A stretch of 64,000 nt of DNA from Acidimicrobiales bacterium (GTDB taxonomy: Bacteria > Actinomycetota > Acidimicrobiia > Acidimicrobiales > Iamiaceae): NCBI GenBank assembly GCA_035547835.1, contig DASZTW010000008.1, positions 62,001 through 126,000 on the forward strand, in the 5' to 3' direction. The notes under the pieces are model-generated. The model ran no database searches, was not told the origin of the DNA, and saw only the letters and a list, made by a program, of their open reading frames with translations. Position numbers and translations under genes: made by a program. Position 1 is the first letter of the stretch; every line of letters starts with the position of its first letter. This document shows positions 7,986 to 16,737 of this stretch, piece after piece.

Positions 7986-10219
7986 ACGACGCGCACCTTG
8001 CGCTGCACGACGCTGCGGCGCGATGGGTTCGCGAGCGGGAGGTCCTGACCGAGGCCCGGGCGTGCCTCGATGCGGACGCGCCAGGGTTGCCGTCGTACTG
8101 GGCTGAGCTCGCCGATCTCGGCTGGCTCGGTCTCCACGTGCCTGAATCGGCCGGCGGGTCGGGCTTCGGGCTGGCCGAGTTGGGTGTGGTGCTCGAGGAG
8201 TTGGGGCGAGCCTGCGCGCCCGGTCCGTTCCTGCCCAGCGTGCTGGCGGCCGCCGTGCTGACCCGCATGGGCACCAAGCGTCACGCCGATCTGCTGCAGG
8301 CGTTGGCCACCGGTGACAAGGTCGGTGCGGTGGCGTTCGGCCCGCCGGGCAGCCCGGTGTTGGGGGCCCAGCTTGCCGACGTGATCGTGGTACCCGTCGT
8401 GCCGCCGGAGCGCGCGGAACCGCCGACCACGCAGTGGGCGGTGGTCGACGCAAGCGCCGCGCCACTCGCCTCGGTCGACCGCACGCGGCGGGTCGGGCGG
8501 ATCGACGCGGTGTTCCCGTCTGGCGCCGGCTCGGACCCCGACGCGTTGCTCGGACCCGAGCCGTTTCCCGGTTGGGTCGAGACCGTCGGCGCCTTGTTGC
8601 TGGCGGCCGAGTCGCTCGGCGGTGCCGCCTGGTGCACCGACACCGCCGCGGCATGGGCCCGCGAGCGAGTGCAGTTCGGCCGGCCGATCGGGCAGTTCCA
8701 AGGTGTCAAGCACCGCTGTGCCGACATGTTGTGCCGCGTGGAGCTGGCGCGGGCTGCCGTGTGGGACGGGCTTCGCGCTGCCGACGAGCTGGCGGCGGCA
8801 GATGGAGGGCCGGGCGGCCAGCGTGGCTCGGGCGGATCGGACGCGGCTGCAGCTGCGGCTGCGGACGGCTCCTCCGGCGGCGGCACCGGTACTGGCAGCG
8901 AGCAGATCGCGATGGTGGCGGCGGCCGCGCTGGGTCCCGAGGCGTTCTTCCGCTGCGCCAAAGACGCCGTGCAGATCCTCGGCGGCATCGGGTTCACCTG
9001 GGAGCACGACGCCCACATCTTCTTGAAGCGGGCTGCGGCCGACCGCCTGCTCGCCGGGCCGCCGTCGCAGTGGGACCGACGTGCCGCCGCGCTGGCCGCC
9101 GCCGGCGCGCGTCGCAGCCTTCGCCTCGACCCCGACGACATCGCCGACCCGGCTGCGGCCGAGGCCGCCCGGGCGGAAGTGCGCGAGTTCGTGGCCGCGA
9201 TCGCCGAACGCCCCAAGGAGGAGTGGCGCGCAGCCCTGGTGGAGCACCGCTACCTCGCGCCGCACTGGGCCGAGCCGTGGGGCCGCAGCGCGACCCCGCT
9301 CGAGCAGCTGGTGATCGACGAGGAGCTGCGGGCCGCGCACGTCCGCCGCCCCAACATCGGGATCGCGGGTTGGGTGCTGCCCACGTTGTTGGCCCACGGC
9401 ACCACCGAGCAGCAGGAGCGTTGGGTGCGGCCCACGCTGCTCGGCGAGATCAGCTGGTGCCAGCTGTTCAGCGAGCCCGGTGCCGGGTCCGACCTGGCCT
9501 CGGTCACCACCAGGGCCACCAAAGTCGACGGCGGCTGGCGGATCGACGGTCAGAAGGTGTGGACCACGTTCGCCCACGTGGCGGACTTCGGGCTGTGCGT
9601 CGCCCGCACGGATCCCGACGTGCCCAAGCACGCCGGCCTCACCACGTTCGTGGTCGATGTGCGGGCCGGTGGCGTCGACATCCGGCCGTTGCGTGAGCTC
9701 ACCGGCATCGAGATGTTCAACGAGGTCTTCCTCGACGGCGTCTTCGTCCCCGACGATGCCGTCGTCGGCGCGGTGAACGATGGTTGGCGGACGGCCCGCA
9801 CGACGCTGGAGAACGAGCGCGTCGCGATGGGCAGCGGTTCGTCGTTCGGGCCGGGCGTCGAGTCGCTCGTCGCGCGATTCGGCAGCGAGCCCGAGGCCGC
9901 CGAGCAGGTCGGCGAGCTGGTGGTCGAGGCCCACGCGCTGGCCACCCTCGGCATGCGGATGACGTTGCGGGCACTCGCCGGCCACGGGCACGGTCCTGAG
10001 GCCAGCGTGCGCAAGCTGCTCGGCGTCGAGCACGACCAGCGCGTGCAGGAGGTGGGCATGCTGCTCGGCGGCCCGGAGTCGGCGAGCGCGGAGGGCGACG
10101 CGGCGGCGTGGGTCGGTGGGTTTCTCGCCAACCGCTGCCTCACGATCGCGGGCGGCACCAGCGAGATCCAGCGCAACGTGATCGCCGAGCGCCTGCTCGG
10201 CCTCCCCCGCGACCCCTGA
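7982..10219 (+). CDS. Fused double-domain acyl-CoA dehydrogenase (FadE34-like layout)
   Basis: A 745-residue flavoprotein made of two acyl-CoA dehydrogenase modules in one chain; ordinary members are 380-400 residues. The first module runs to about residue 370 (ERVQFGRPIGQFQGVKHR, then AVQILGGIGFTWEHD). The second holds FSEPGAGSDLAS, the substrate/FAD segment DGQKVWTTFAH, and the C-terminal GGTSEIQRNVIAERLLG. The same arrangement is known for Mycobacterium tuberculosis FadE34, which acts on steroid side-chain CoA thioesters; function here is inferred from that and from the P450/ferredoxin neighbours. A Gly/Ala/Ser-rich insert of about 30 residues lies near 275-305 in the first module and is probably a disordered loop. 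The GTG start overlaps the ferredoxin stop. Confidence 0.92.
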   Translation: MNDAHLALHDAAARWVREREVLTEARACLDADAPGLPSYWAELADLGWLGLHVPESAGGSGFGLAELGVVLEELGRACAPGPFLPSVLAAAVLTRMGTKRHADLLQALATGDKVGAVAFGPPGSPVLGAQLADVIVVPVVPPERAEPPTTQWAVVDASAAPLASVDRTRRVGRIDAVFPSGAGSDPDALLGPEPFPGWVETVGALLLAAESLGGAAWCTDTAAAWARERVQFGRPIGQFQGVKHRCADMLCRVELARAAVWDGLRAADELAAADGGPGGQRGSGGSDAAAAAAADGSSGGGTGTGSEQIAMVAAAALGPEAFFRCAKDAVQILGGIGFTWEHDAHIFLKRAAADRLLAGPPSQWDRRAAALAAAGARRSLRLDPDDIADPAAAEAARAEVREFVAAIAERPKEEWRAALVEHRYLAPHWAEPWGRSATPLEQLVIDEELRAAHVRRPNIGIAGWVLPTLLAHGTTEQQERWVRPTLLGEISWCQLFSEPGAGSDLASVTTRATKVDGGWRIDGQKVWTTFAHVADFGLCVARTDPDVPKHAGLTTFVVDVRAGGVDIRPLRELTGIEMFNEVFLDGVFVPDDAVVGAVNDGWRTARTTLENERVAMGSGSSFGPGVESLVARFGSEPEAAEQVGELVVEAHALATLGMRMTLRALAGHGHGPEASVRKLLGVEHDQRVQEVGMLLGGPESASAEGDAAAWVGGFLANRCLTIAGGTSEIQRNVIAERLLGLPRDP

Positions 10220-10221
10220 CA

Positions 10222-10325
10222 CCCCCCCACCCCCACCCTCACCCCCCCCACCCGTTCTGGGCTGATATTTACGCGTGGGGACGCGTCATTTTCAGCCCAG
10301 AACGGGAGGAGGAGGGGGGGCGGGG
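10222..10325. terminator. Long hairpin between convergent genes, likely bidirectional terminator
   Basis: The perfect 15-base arms CCCGTTCTGGGCTGA (10251-10265) and TCAGCCCAGAACGGG (10292-10306) enclose a 26-base centre with two ACGCGT boxes. The C-rich run at 10222-10250 and the G-rich run at 10307-10325 extend the pairing. The element exactly fills the gap between the ends of two convergent genes. There is no T-tract, so either a non-canonical terminator or a mobile palindrome is possible. Confidence 0.6.
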
Positions 10326-11144
10326 TCAGCGGTCCAAGTGGTCGATCCGCGGGCGCACGATCATGGTGTACGTGTCGGACATGGCGGGTGCCCGGTGGGC
10401 TCGTTGGGCCTCGAGCCGCTTCGGGTCGAGCACCACGTCCATGAACGCGGCTTTCGACGGGAAGCGGTTGAAGCGCACCTGATCCCAGGTCCGGCCGTCG
10501 CCCACGATCGTGCCCTCGGCTTCGAACCAACCGCCGATCTGCACGCCGGCCGGCACGGCGGAGCGCGCCGCGGCCATCTCGTAGTGGTGCATCTCGGCGC
10601 GGCTGGTGGCTTCGGCGTACTTGATCACGTGCACCACCATGACCGGCCCGTCGTCGGGGGTCGGGGGATGCGGCACGTCGTCCCACGAGGGGGCCTCGGC
10701 TTTGTCGGGGAGGTCGGCCGGCAAGTCGAACGGTTGGCAGCCGATCACGAACGTGCGCTCCATGCCCGCTTCCTTGTGGACGTGCTTGGCCTTGTAGTCG
10801 TCGCGCGATTGCATCTCGATGAACGCGCGACGGGTGGGGTAGCGCACGACGCCGACGCGGTCCCACACGGTCTCGTCGCCGAGCAACTGGTCCTCGACGT
10901 CGCCGAAGAACACGACTTCCGCGCCGATGTCGGCCAACACGTCGAGCGGCGCGTACCGGTCGTCGGCCTCGCGCCCGCTGGTGGAGCCGCTCGCGTCGGT
11001 ATGACCGTCGGGGTAGCTCGCGACGTCGCGGTACTTCATCAAGTTGACCATCCACACCGGACCGTCGTCGGCCGGGTCGGTGGTGGCGAGACGGCGACCG
11101 TACTCGCGGTCGATCACGCCGTAGCTCGGGGCGTCGGTGGTCAT
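10326..11144 (-). CDS. Tandem DUF1330-like (dimeric alpha-beta barrel) protein
   Basis: A 272-residue protein with two similar halves. Residues about 28-130 (GPVWMVNLMKYRDVASY ... VVRYPTRRAFIEM) and about 165-260 (GPVMVVHVIKYAEATSR ... VRFNRFPSKAAFMDV) share the pattern xVxxVNxxKY ... G.TWDxVxxxRxPSxxAF typical of DUF1330/ferredoxin-like dimeric barrels. A fused tandem would form an intramolecular dimer. The ATG overlaps the stop of the upstream arylsulfatase (ATGA at 11141-11144), so it is the second gene of that operon. A single-domain relative is encoded on the other side of the TetR gene (14193-14588). No catalytic function is assigned to the family with certainty. Confidence 0.75.
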   Translation of the reverse strand: MTTDAPSYGVIDREYGRRLATTDPADDGPVWMVNLMKYRDVASYPDGHTDASGSTSGREADDRYAPLDVLADIGAEVVFFGDVEDQLLGDETVWDRVGVVRYPTRRAFIEMQSRDDYKAKHVHKEAGMERTFVIGCQPFDLPADLPDKAEAPSWDDVPHPPTPDDGPVMVVHVIKYAEATSRAEMHHYEMAAARSAVPAGVQIGGWFEAEGTIVGDGRTWDQVRFNRFPSKAAFMDVVLDPKRLEAQRAHRAPAMSDTYTMIVRPRIDHLDR

Positions 11145-13405
11145 TGGCGGCTCGCTTCTGCTCGTGCGGTGGCTTCGTCGATGTCGGCGAAGCGCTCGGG
11201 ACTGGCTTGGATCACGATCTGGTGCAGTTCGCCCGTGAACGGGAACGGGCCGGTGTAACGGGGCGACACGGCCGAGCCGTGGTCGGATCCCACGCTCGAC
11301 GCCGACGACGAGATCATGCGCAAGAACAGCGCCAGCTCGGCGTGGGCCACTTCCTCGCCGTCGATCACCAAGGTGGCGGTGCCGGCCAGCCCGTCGCCCC
11401 GGCGCAGCCGGACGCCGATGTCCGCATCACCCACGGGCACGTCAACCGACGACTCCAACACGGTGTGGTCGCCGAACGCGTTGTAGTCGAGGACCAGACG
11501 CCGGCCCTGCACGAAGATCGACAACCCGGATGTCTGCGCGCCCACGGCGTACAGCACGCCTTCGTCACCCGCCTTGGTGGTCACCGACGCGGTGAGGTCG
11601 AAACTGCGCCCGCCGATCGCGGCGCTGGCCTGCGCGGCCATCGGCGACATCGGCGGCCGGTACACGTAACGCCGCGACGCCGGGTGTGGCGACCGATCCC
11701 GGAACCGAGCGCCGAAGAGCTCCACCCCGCGGTCATCGAGCGGCAGGACGCCGTGCCGCTCGGCTTCCTGCCACCACAGATCGATCAGCTCGGCGAGCTT
11801 GTCAGGCTCGCTGGCCGCCAGATCGTGGCCCTCGGCCCGGTCGGTGGCGAGGTGGTAGAGCTCCCATTGCTCGGTGTCGTAGTCGGCGCCGGGCCAGTGT
11901 TTGCAGACCGCCTTCCATTCACCCGCGATGAGTGCCCGGCTGCCGTTCTGCTCGAAGTACTGCAGCTCGTTGGTGGAGGGGTGGTCGGGGTCGGTGAGCA
12001 CCGGCGCGAACGAAGCCCCGGTCACCGGCAGTTGGTCGAGGCCGTTGAACGTGGCGGGCGCAGTGACACCGAGCAGGTCGTACACCGTCGGGACGATGTC
12101 GGACACGAACACGAACTGGTCGCGCCTGGTGCCGGCGTGGCTGGCGCCGAGGCCGTCGGGCCAGTGGACGATGAGCGGCACGTGGACCCCGCCCTCGTGC
12201 GTGTTCTGCTTGTACCAGCGGTACGGCGCGTTGCCGCACTGTGCCCATCCCCACGGGTAGTTGGTGTGGCTGTTGGGCCCGCCGATGTCGTCGAGGCGGG
12301 CCACGGCCTCGTCGGGATGCTCGACGATGCCGTTGAACCACTTCATCTCGTGCAGCACGCCGGTCGGGCCGCCTTCTTGCGACGCGCCGTTGTCGGCCAT
12401 GAAGAACAACAGCGTGTTGTCGAGCTCGCCCATGCGCCGCAGGCCGTCGACGAAGCGGCCGACTTGATCGTCGGTGTGGTCGAGGAACGCCGCGAACGCC
12501 TCTTGGAGGCGGGTGGCGAGGCGCTGCTCGTTGACCGACAGGTCCTCCCAGGCTTCGACGCCGGGGTTGCGGTCCGACAGCTCAGTACCCGGTGGGATCA
12601 CGCCGAGCTCGAGCTGGCGCGCGAACCAGCGCTGGCGGATGACGTCCCACCCCTCGTCGTAGCGGCCGCGGTACTTGGCGAGGTACTCGGGTGGCGCCTG
12701 GTGGGGCGCGTGGGTCGCGCCGAACGCGAGATAGCAGAGGAACGGCCGGTCGGGACGGACGCCCTTGGAGTCAGCGAGCATGGCCAGCGCCCGATCGACC
12801 AGGTCCTCTGAGAGGTGGTAGCCGTCGGCGGGCCGGCCGGGTGGGTCGACGGGGTGGTTGTCGGCGATCAGCTCGGGGTGGAACTGGTCGGTCTCGCCTT
12901 CGAGGAAGCCGTAGAAGCGGTCGAACCCCCGGGCGAGCGGCCACTGATCGAACGGCCCTGCGGCCGAGCACTGCTCCATCGGCGCGAGGTGCCACTTGCC
13001 GACGGCGAACGTTGCGTACCCCTCGTCGTGCAACACTTCGGCGACGGTGGCCGCGTGGTTGGTGACATGCCCGAGCTGGCTCGGGTAGCCGGTGCGGAAG
13101 TTCGACACCGTGCGCATGCCCACCGCGTGGTTGGCCCGGCCGGTGAGCAGCGCGGCGCGGGTGGGGGAGCACAGCGGGGTCACGTGGAAGTTCGTGAACT
13201 GCAGCCCGGCAGCCGCGAGGGCGTCGATGTGGGGCGTTTCGATGTCGGAGCCGTAGCAGCCGAGCTGGGCGAACCCGGTGTCGTCGAGCAGGATGATCAC
13301 CACGTTGGGCGCGTCGTCGCCGGGGTGCGGCGGATCGTCGAACCACGGCTCCGAATCGGCCACGGTGCGGCCGATCCGGCCGTGGAACTGTGCTGCTCTC
13401 GTCAT
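11141..13405 (-). CDS. Arylsulfatase (type I, Cys-type)
   Basis: A 754-residue sulfatase. The metal-binding start of the alkaline-phosphatase-like fold is NVVIILLDDTGFAQLGC (residues 34-50). The maturation box CSPTRAALLTGR places the formylglycine cysteine at residue 79, in the C-x-P-x-R motif modified by formylglycine-generating enzyme. GKWHL and a C-terminal beta-sandwich (about 600-754) follow. No signal peptide is visible, so it probably acts in the cytosol on imported sulfate esters. I start at ATG 13405 (MTRAAQFHG) rather than the upstream start, which would place the palindromic operator inside the gene. It is the first gene of an operon with the tandem DUF1330-like gene. A paralogue lies at 26013-28430. 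Confidence 0.93.
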   Translation of the reverse strand: MTRAAQFHGRIGRTVADSEPWFDDPPHPGDDAPNVVIILLDDTGFAQLGCYGSDIETPHIDALAAAGLQFTNFHVTPLCSPTRAALLTGRANHAVGMRTVSNFRTGYPSQLGHVTNHAATVAEVLHDEGYATFAVGKWHLAPMEQCSAAGPFDQWPLARGFDRFYGFLEGETDQFHPELIADNHPVDPPGRPADGYHLSEDLVDRALAMLADSKGVRPDRPFLCYLAFGATHAPHQAPPEYLAKYRGRYDEGWDVIRQRWFARQLELGVIPPGTELSDRNPGVEAWEDLSVNEQRLATRLQEAFAAFLDHTDDQVGRFVDGLRRMGELDNTLLFFMADNGASQEGGPTGVLHEMKWFNGIVEHPDEAVARLDDIGGPNSHTNYPWGWAQCGNAPYRWYKQNTHEGGVHVPLIVHWPDGLGASHAGTRRDQFVFVSDIVPTVYDLLGVTAPATFNGLDQLPVTGASFAPVLTDPDHPSTNELQYFEQNGSRALIAGEWKAVCKHWPGADYDTEQWELYHLATDRAEGHDLAASEPDKLAELIDLWWQEAERHGVLPLDDRGVELFGARFRDRSPHPASRRYVYRPPMSPMAAQASAAIGGRSFDLTASVTTKAGDEGVLYAVGAQTSGLSIFVQGRRLVLDYNAFGDHTVLESSVDVPVGDADIGVRLRRGDGLAGTATLVIDGEEVAHAELALFLRMISSSASSVGSDHGSAVSPRYTGPFPFTGELHQIVIQASPERFADIDEATARAEASRQ

Positions 13406-13435
13406 CGCGTGACCCCCGTCCGCCCTTCGTGTGTG

Positions 13436-13454
13436 TTGGGAGTGAGACTCCCAA
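13436..13454. promoter_or_regulatory. TetR operator between divergent sulfatase and tetR genes
   Basis: TTGGGAGT-gag-ACTCCCAA is a perfect inverted repeat with a 3-base centre. It sits about 30 bp upstream of the sulfatase start and 52 bp upstream of the tetR start. The right arm and flank (GACTCCCAAtAGTT) recur at 14142-14155 upstream of the gene after tetR, which supports an operator of this TetR. Confidence 0.7.
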
Positions 13455-13506
13455 TAGTTTGCCACGATCGCCGGGGCCGCGCCCTGGCAGGGCCTATCCT
13501 GCCGCC

Positions 13507-14106
13507 ATGACTGCGCGGCTGGGTGAGCTCGATGGGCGTCGCGCTCGACGGGAGCGGGGCCGACTCGCCGTCATCGACGCCATGGTCGACCTGATCCAGA
13601 GCGGCCACGCACCACCTACGGCACAGGAGGTCGCCGAGCGGGCGGGGGTGTCGCCGTCGTCGCTGTTCCGGTACTTCGCCGACCTCGATGAGTTGCGGGC
13701 GCACACGATCCGGCGCTTCATGGACCGCTACGACGACTTGTTCCAGATCCCGTCGATCGGCGGGGGCCCGCTCGACCAGCGCGTCACTCGTTACGTCGCG
13801 GCGCGGGTCCGCCTCCACGACGCCGTGGCCCCCGTGGGGCGGCTGGCCCGTGCTCGTTCCTTGGAGCACCCGGAGCTGGCGGCCGCGCTCGACGACGTCC
13901 GGCACTTCCAAGCGGACCAGACCCGCCTCCACTTCGCCCCCGAGCTCGCGGCGCGTGCACCAGCAGCTCGCGTCGACCTCGTCGGCTCGCTGACCACGCT
14001 CACGTCGTTCGAGTCCTGGGACCAACTCCGTACGGGCATGGGTCGTACCGGGCGCCAGGTCCAGCGGGCATGGGTCGCTGGTGTGCGGGCGCTGCTCGCG
14101 CCGTGA
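13507..14106 (+). CDS. TetR-family transcriptional regulator
   Basis: A 199-residue one-domain-sensor repressor. The N-terminal helix-turn-helix spans about residues 38-60 (PTAQEVAERAGVSPSSLFRYFADLDEL). It is divergent from the arylsulfatase operon and followed by two small genes. The perfect palindrome at 13436-13454 lies in the shared promoter and a related half-site lies at 14142-14155, so it likely represses the sulfatase operon, itself and the downstream genes. Its recognition helix (SPSSLFRYF) differs from that of the two paralogous TetR proteins at 22889 and 25294, in keeping with its different operator. Confidence 0.88.
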   Translation: MTARLGELDGRRARRERGRLAVIDAMVDLIQSGHAPPTAQEVAERAGVSPSSLFRYFADLDELRAHTIRRFMDRYDDLFQIPSIGGGPLDQRVTRYVAARVRLHDAVAPVGRLARARSLEHPELAAALDDVRHFQADQTRLHFAPELAARAPAARVDLVGSLTTLTSFESWDQLRTGMGRTGRQVQRAWVAGVRALLAP

Positions 14107-14141
14107 ACGCCCGCGACTCAGCTGGCATCTATTGAAACACA

Positions 14142-14155
14142 GACTCCCAAAAGTT
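14142..14155. promoter_or_regulatory. Second copy of the TetR operator half-site
   Basis: GACTCCCAAaAGTT repeats the right half and flank of the palindrome at 13436-13454. It lies 38 bp before the GTG start of the DUF1330-like gene, in the 86-bp gap after tetR. Confidence 0.5.
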
Positions 14156-14192
14156 ACGGTGACCCGGTCAGCGGCCGATCGAGGGGGAGCAC

Positions 14193-14588
14193 GTGGCGAC
14201 GCAGCCGACCAAGGAACAAGTCGAGGCGTTCTTGTCGGGCCCGCCCGACGAACCGGTCGTGATGCTCAACATGTTGAGCTTCAAGGAGCAGGCGACCGGT
14301 GAGCTCGAGGGCCTCTCTGGGCGCGAAGCGGTGTGGAAGTACTCGGTCGCGATGAAGGAGTTCGTGGAGGCCCGCGGCGGCACGTTCGTGCTGGCGGCCA
14401 ACATCGACTCGCAAGTGATCGGCGAAGGCGGCGAGCACTTCCAGTTCGTCGGCATCATGCGGTATCCGTCGCGGGTCGACTACGTGCGCCTTGCCGGCGA
14501 CCCCGAAGTGGCCGCCACCATCGGGCGCTACCGCGAATCAGGGTTGGAGAGCCAGTGGCTGTTCGCGATGACCGAGGTGACCGGGTGA
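14193..14588 (+). CDS. DUF1330-like small protein
   Basis: A 131-residue single-domain relative of the tandem protein at 10326-11144: EPVVMLNMLSFKE near the start, a central KEFVEARGGTFVLAANIDS, and FQFVGIMRYPSRVDYVRLAGDPE matching the xRYPSxxxF pattern. Members are small dimeric alpha-beta barrels, some linked to ring or polyketide-like substrates; no function is proven here. It starts at GTG 14193 behind GGGGGAGCAC. Its stop overlaps the GTG of the next gene (GTGA). The half-site at 14142 suggests control by the adjacent TetR. Confidence 0.7.
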   Translation: MATQPTKEQVEAFLSGPPDEPVVMLNMLSFKEQATGELEGLSGREAVWKYSVAMKEFVEARGGTFVLAANIDSQVIGEGGEHFQFVGIMRYPSRVDYVRLAGDPEVAATIGRYRESGLESQWLFAMTEVTG

Positions 14589-15061
14589 CGGGCCTGGCCG
14601 AGATCCCCGTGGCGCACACGCCACCGGGTGGCTACGGCGACACCATGCCCCCGCCGGTGCTGGGCGCAAGCGACGAACCGCTCGTCGACGGAGCGCCGGA
14701 TCTGCGCGGCACGTGGAAAGTGGTCGACGCCTCCGCGCCCGACGGTGGCGCGCTCGCCGCCGACCATCCCATCTGGCATCACGTCGAGCGGATCGAGCAG
14801 GCCGGGAACCGGCTGGTGGTCACCGGTGGCGGGGTCGTGCACGACATGGTGGTCGATGGCGTGGTCGAGCACGGAGTGAACGACGTGATGGCCGCCGACT
14901 TCTCCACCGAGATCCATGTGGCCGCCACGTTCGAGGGCGGCGCGCTGGTGCTGCGACCGGAGGGGCTGCCCGGGGTGACGGTTCGCCGCTGGCGTGACGG
15001 CCCGCGGCTGCGCTGGTCGTACCACGTGCTGTTCGAGGCGGTGCTCGAGCGCATCGAGTGA
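14585..15061 (+). CDS. Conserved-looking beta-rich hypothetical protein
   Basis: A 158-residue protein I do not recognise. After a 45-residue Pro-rich lead it reads as alternating strands ([76 protein letters not shown]), the pattern of a lipocalin-like or FABP-like small-ligand barrel; the fold call is only a suggestion. It has no signal peptide. The GTG start overlaps the stop of the DUF1330-like gene, so the two are coupled and presumably act on the same compound. Confidence 0.6.
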   Translation: MTGLAEIPVAHTPPGGYGDTMPPPVLGASDEPLVDGAPDLRGTWKVVDASAPDGGALAADHPIWHHVERIEQAGNRLVVTGGGVVHDMVVDGVVEHGVNDVMAADFSTEIHVAATFEGGALVLRPEGLPGVTVRRWRDGPRLRWSYHVLFEAVLERIE

Positions 15062-15126
15062 GCGGCGCCCAGGGCTACGCTCGCCGACGTCTTCGTCAGC
15101 TCGCGCGCCGAGGAGAATCTGGACCC

Positions 15127-16281
15127 ATGCCGATCGATGCCGCCACCGCCGACGACCTGATCTCCACGCTGCGGCGATGGGTGTCGGCCGAGGTGATTCC
15201 CAACGCGTCGCGCTTCGAGCACGCCGACGAGTTCCCCGAGGCCATGGTCGAACAGATGAAGGCATTCGGCCTCTTCGGCTCGATGATCCCCGAGGAGTAC
15301 GGCGGCCTCGACCTCGACGTCACCACGTACGCCCGGGTGATCGAGGAGTTGGCTTACGGCTGGATGTCGCTGTCGGGTGTGCTCAACACGCACATGATCG
15401 CGGCCACCTTGATCCGCCGGTTCGGGACACCCGAGCAGCGAGAGCGGTGGCTGCCCAAGATGGCGACAGGTGAGTGGCGATCGGCCTTCTCGTTGTCGGA
15501 GCCCGACGCCGGCTCGGACACGAAGAACATCAAGTGCCGGGCCACGCCCGACGGCGACGACTACGTCATCGACGGCACGAAGATGTGGGTGACCAACGGC
15601 GAGCGGGCCAACCTCGTGGCGCTGGCGGCTCGGGCCCCCGAGGGCATCACGTGCTTCATCGTCGAAAAGGAGCCCGGCCCGTCGTTCGAGGGGATCTCCG
15701 TCAGCCGGGCCATCGACAAGCTCGGCTACAAAGGCCTCGAGACGGTCGAAGTCGCGTACGACGGTCACCGGCTGCCCGCGGCGAACATCTTGGGCGGCGC
15801 CGAGTCGCTCGGTCACGGGCTGCGCCAGATCCTGTCGTCGCTCGAGTTGGGCCGCATCAACATCGCCGCCCGTGGTGTCGGGGTGGCCCGGGCCGCGTTC
15901 GACGCGGCGATGAGCTACGCGGCGGAGCGCGAGACGTTCGGCGTGCCGATCAACCAGCACCAGGCGATCCAGTTCAAGTTGGCAGAGATGGGAACCAAGC
16001 TCGAAGCAGCCCGCCTGCTCACGTACTCCGCCGCCGCCAAGTTCGAAGCCGGCGAGCGCGCCGACGTCGAAGCCGGCATGGCCAAGCTGTTCGCGTCGGA
16101 GACCGCGTTCGAACTGGCCACCGAAGCCATGCGGATCCACGGCGGTTACGGCTACACCAAGGACTTCCCGGTCGAGCGCTACTACCGCGACGCGCCGCTG
16201 ATGATCATCGGCGAGGGCACCAACGAGATCCAGCGCCTGGTGATCGCCCGCGGTCTGCTGCGCCGATTCGCGGAGTCCTGA
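15127..16281 (+). CDS. Acyl-CoA dehydrogenase
   Basis: A 384-residue single-module acyl-CoA dehydrogenase that introduces a trans-2 double bond in an acyl-CoA, using FAD and electron transfer flavoprotein. Family marks: [14 protein letters not shown], the flavin segment [34 protein letters not shown], and the C-terminal block [27 protein letters not shown]. It resembles short/branched-chain dehydrogenases of the butyryl-CoA type. I choose ATG 15127 ([10 protein letters not shown]), preceded by GAGGAGAAT; the upstream extension from 15058 is arginine-rich and unlike the family. It converges on the importer operon. Confidence 0.93.
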   Translation: MPIDAATADDLISTLRRWVSAEVIPNASRFEHADEFPEAMVEQMKAFGLFGSMIPEEYGGLDLDVTTYARVIEELAYGWMSLSGVLNTHMIAATLIRRFGTPEQRERWLPKMATGEWRSAFSLSEPDAGSDTKNIKCRATPDGDDYVIDGTKMWVTNGERANLVALAARAPEGITCFIVEKEPGPSFEGISVSRAIDKLGYKGLETVEVAYDGHRLPAANILGGAESLGHGLRQILSSLELGRINIAARGVGVARAAFDAAMSYAAERETFGVPINQHQAIQFKLAEMGTKLEAARLLTYSAAAKFEAGERADVEAGMAKLFASETAFELATEAMRIHGGYGYTKDFPVERYYRDAPLMIIGEGTNEIQRLVIARGLLRRFAES

Positions 16282-16288
16282 GCGCCGC

Positions 16289-16311
16289 CCGGCGCCTTCT
16301 CACGGCGCCGA
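16289..16311. terminator. Short GC hairpin between convergent genes
   Basis: GGCGCC (16291-16296) and GGCGCC (16304-16309) surround TTCTCAC, with CC/GG extending the stem. It lies between the stop of the acyl-CoA dehydrogenase (16281) and overlaps the stop of the glyoxalase-like gene (16300). No T-tract follows, so this is a weak terminator call. Confidence 0.35.
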
Positions 16312-16737
16312 GGGGAACTCCCACCACTGCACTTCCACCGTCAGCGGCAACAGGTGGTGGACGTAGAAGCTGTGGATCTTCACGACTTCCTGGTCGTCGA
16401 CGGTGTGGTCGTCGAGATCGATGCGGGGGTCGCCGGCCTGCTTCTGCTTCACTTTCGTGAGCAGCGCGTCGAACTCCGCGCGGGTGGCCACCGACAGGCC
16501 GAAGTGGTCGGTGCGCGGCGCCCGCAGTGGGTCATCGTCCGACAGCAGGTACACGAACTGGTCGTACGTGGCGAGACCCAGCACGAGCAGCTGGCCGTCT
16601 CGGGTGAGCTGCGGGTATTCACGCCATCCGAACACGTCGCCGTAGAACTCGACGATCTCGGCACGGCCTTCGGGCTCGAGTGCCGCCGGGGGCAGCGAGA
16701 GCGCGACGTGGTTCAGCCGGGGTGGTGCGTCAGGCAT
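16300..16737 (-). CDS. Glyoxalase/VOC-superfamily protein
   Basis: A 145-residue vicinal-oxygen-chelate protein: the opening strand LNHVALSLP offers a first metal His (residue 9), DHFGLSVATRAEFD a central His, and TVEVQWWEF a C-terminal Glu ligand. Such proteins are dioxygenases, isomerases or resistance proteins, so the reaction is open. It begins at ATG 16737, which overlaps the stop of the alcohol dehydrogenase by 8 bp, making it the last gene of the importer operon. A longer start would extend 24 residues into that gene. Confidence 0.75.
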   Translation of the reverse strand: MPDAPPRLNHVALSLPPAALEPEGRAEIVEFYGDVFGWREYPQLTRDGQLLVLGLATYDQFVYLLSDDDPLRAPRTDHFGLSVATRAEFDALLTKVKQKQAGDPRIDLDDHTVDDQEVVKIHSFYVHHLLPLTVEVQWWEFPSAP

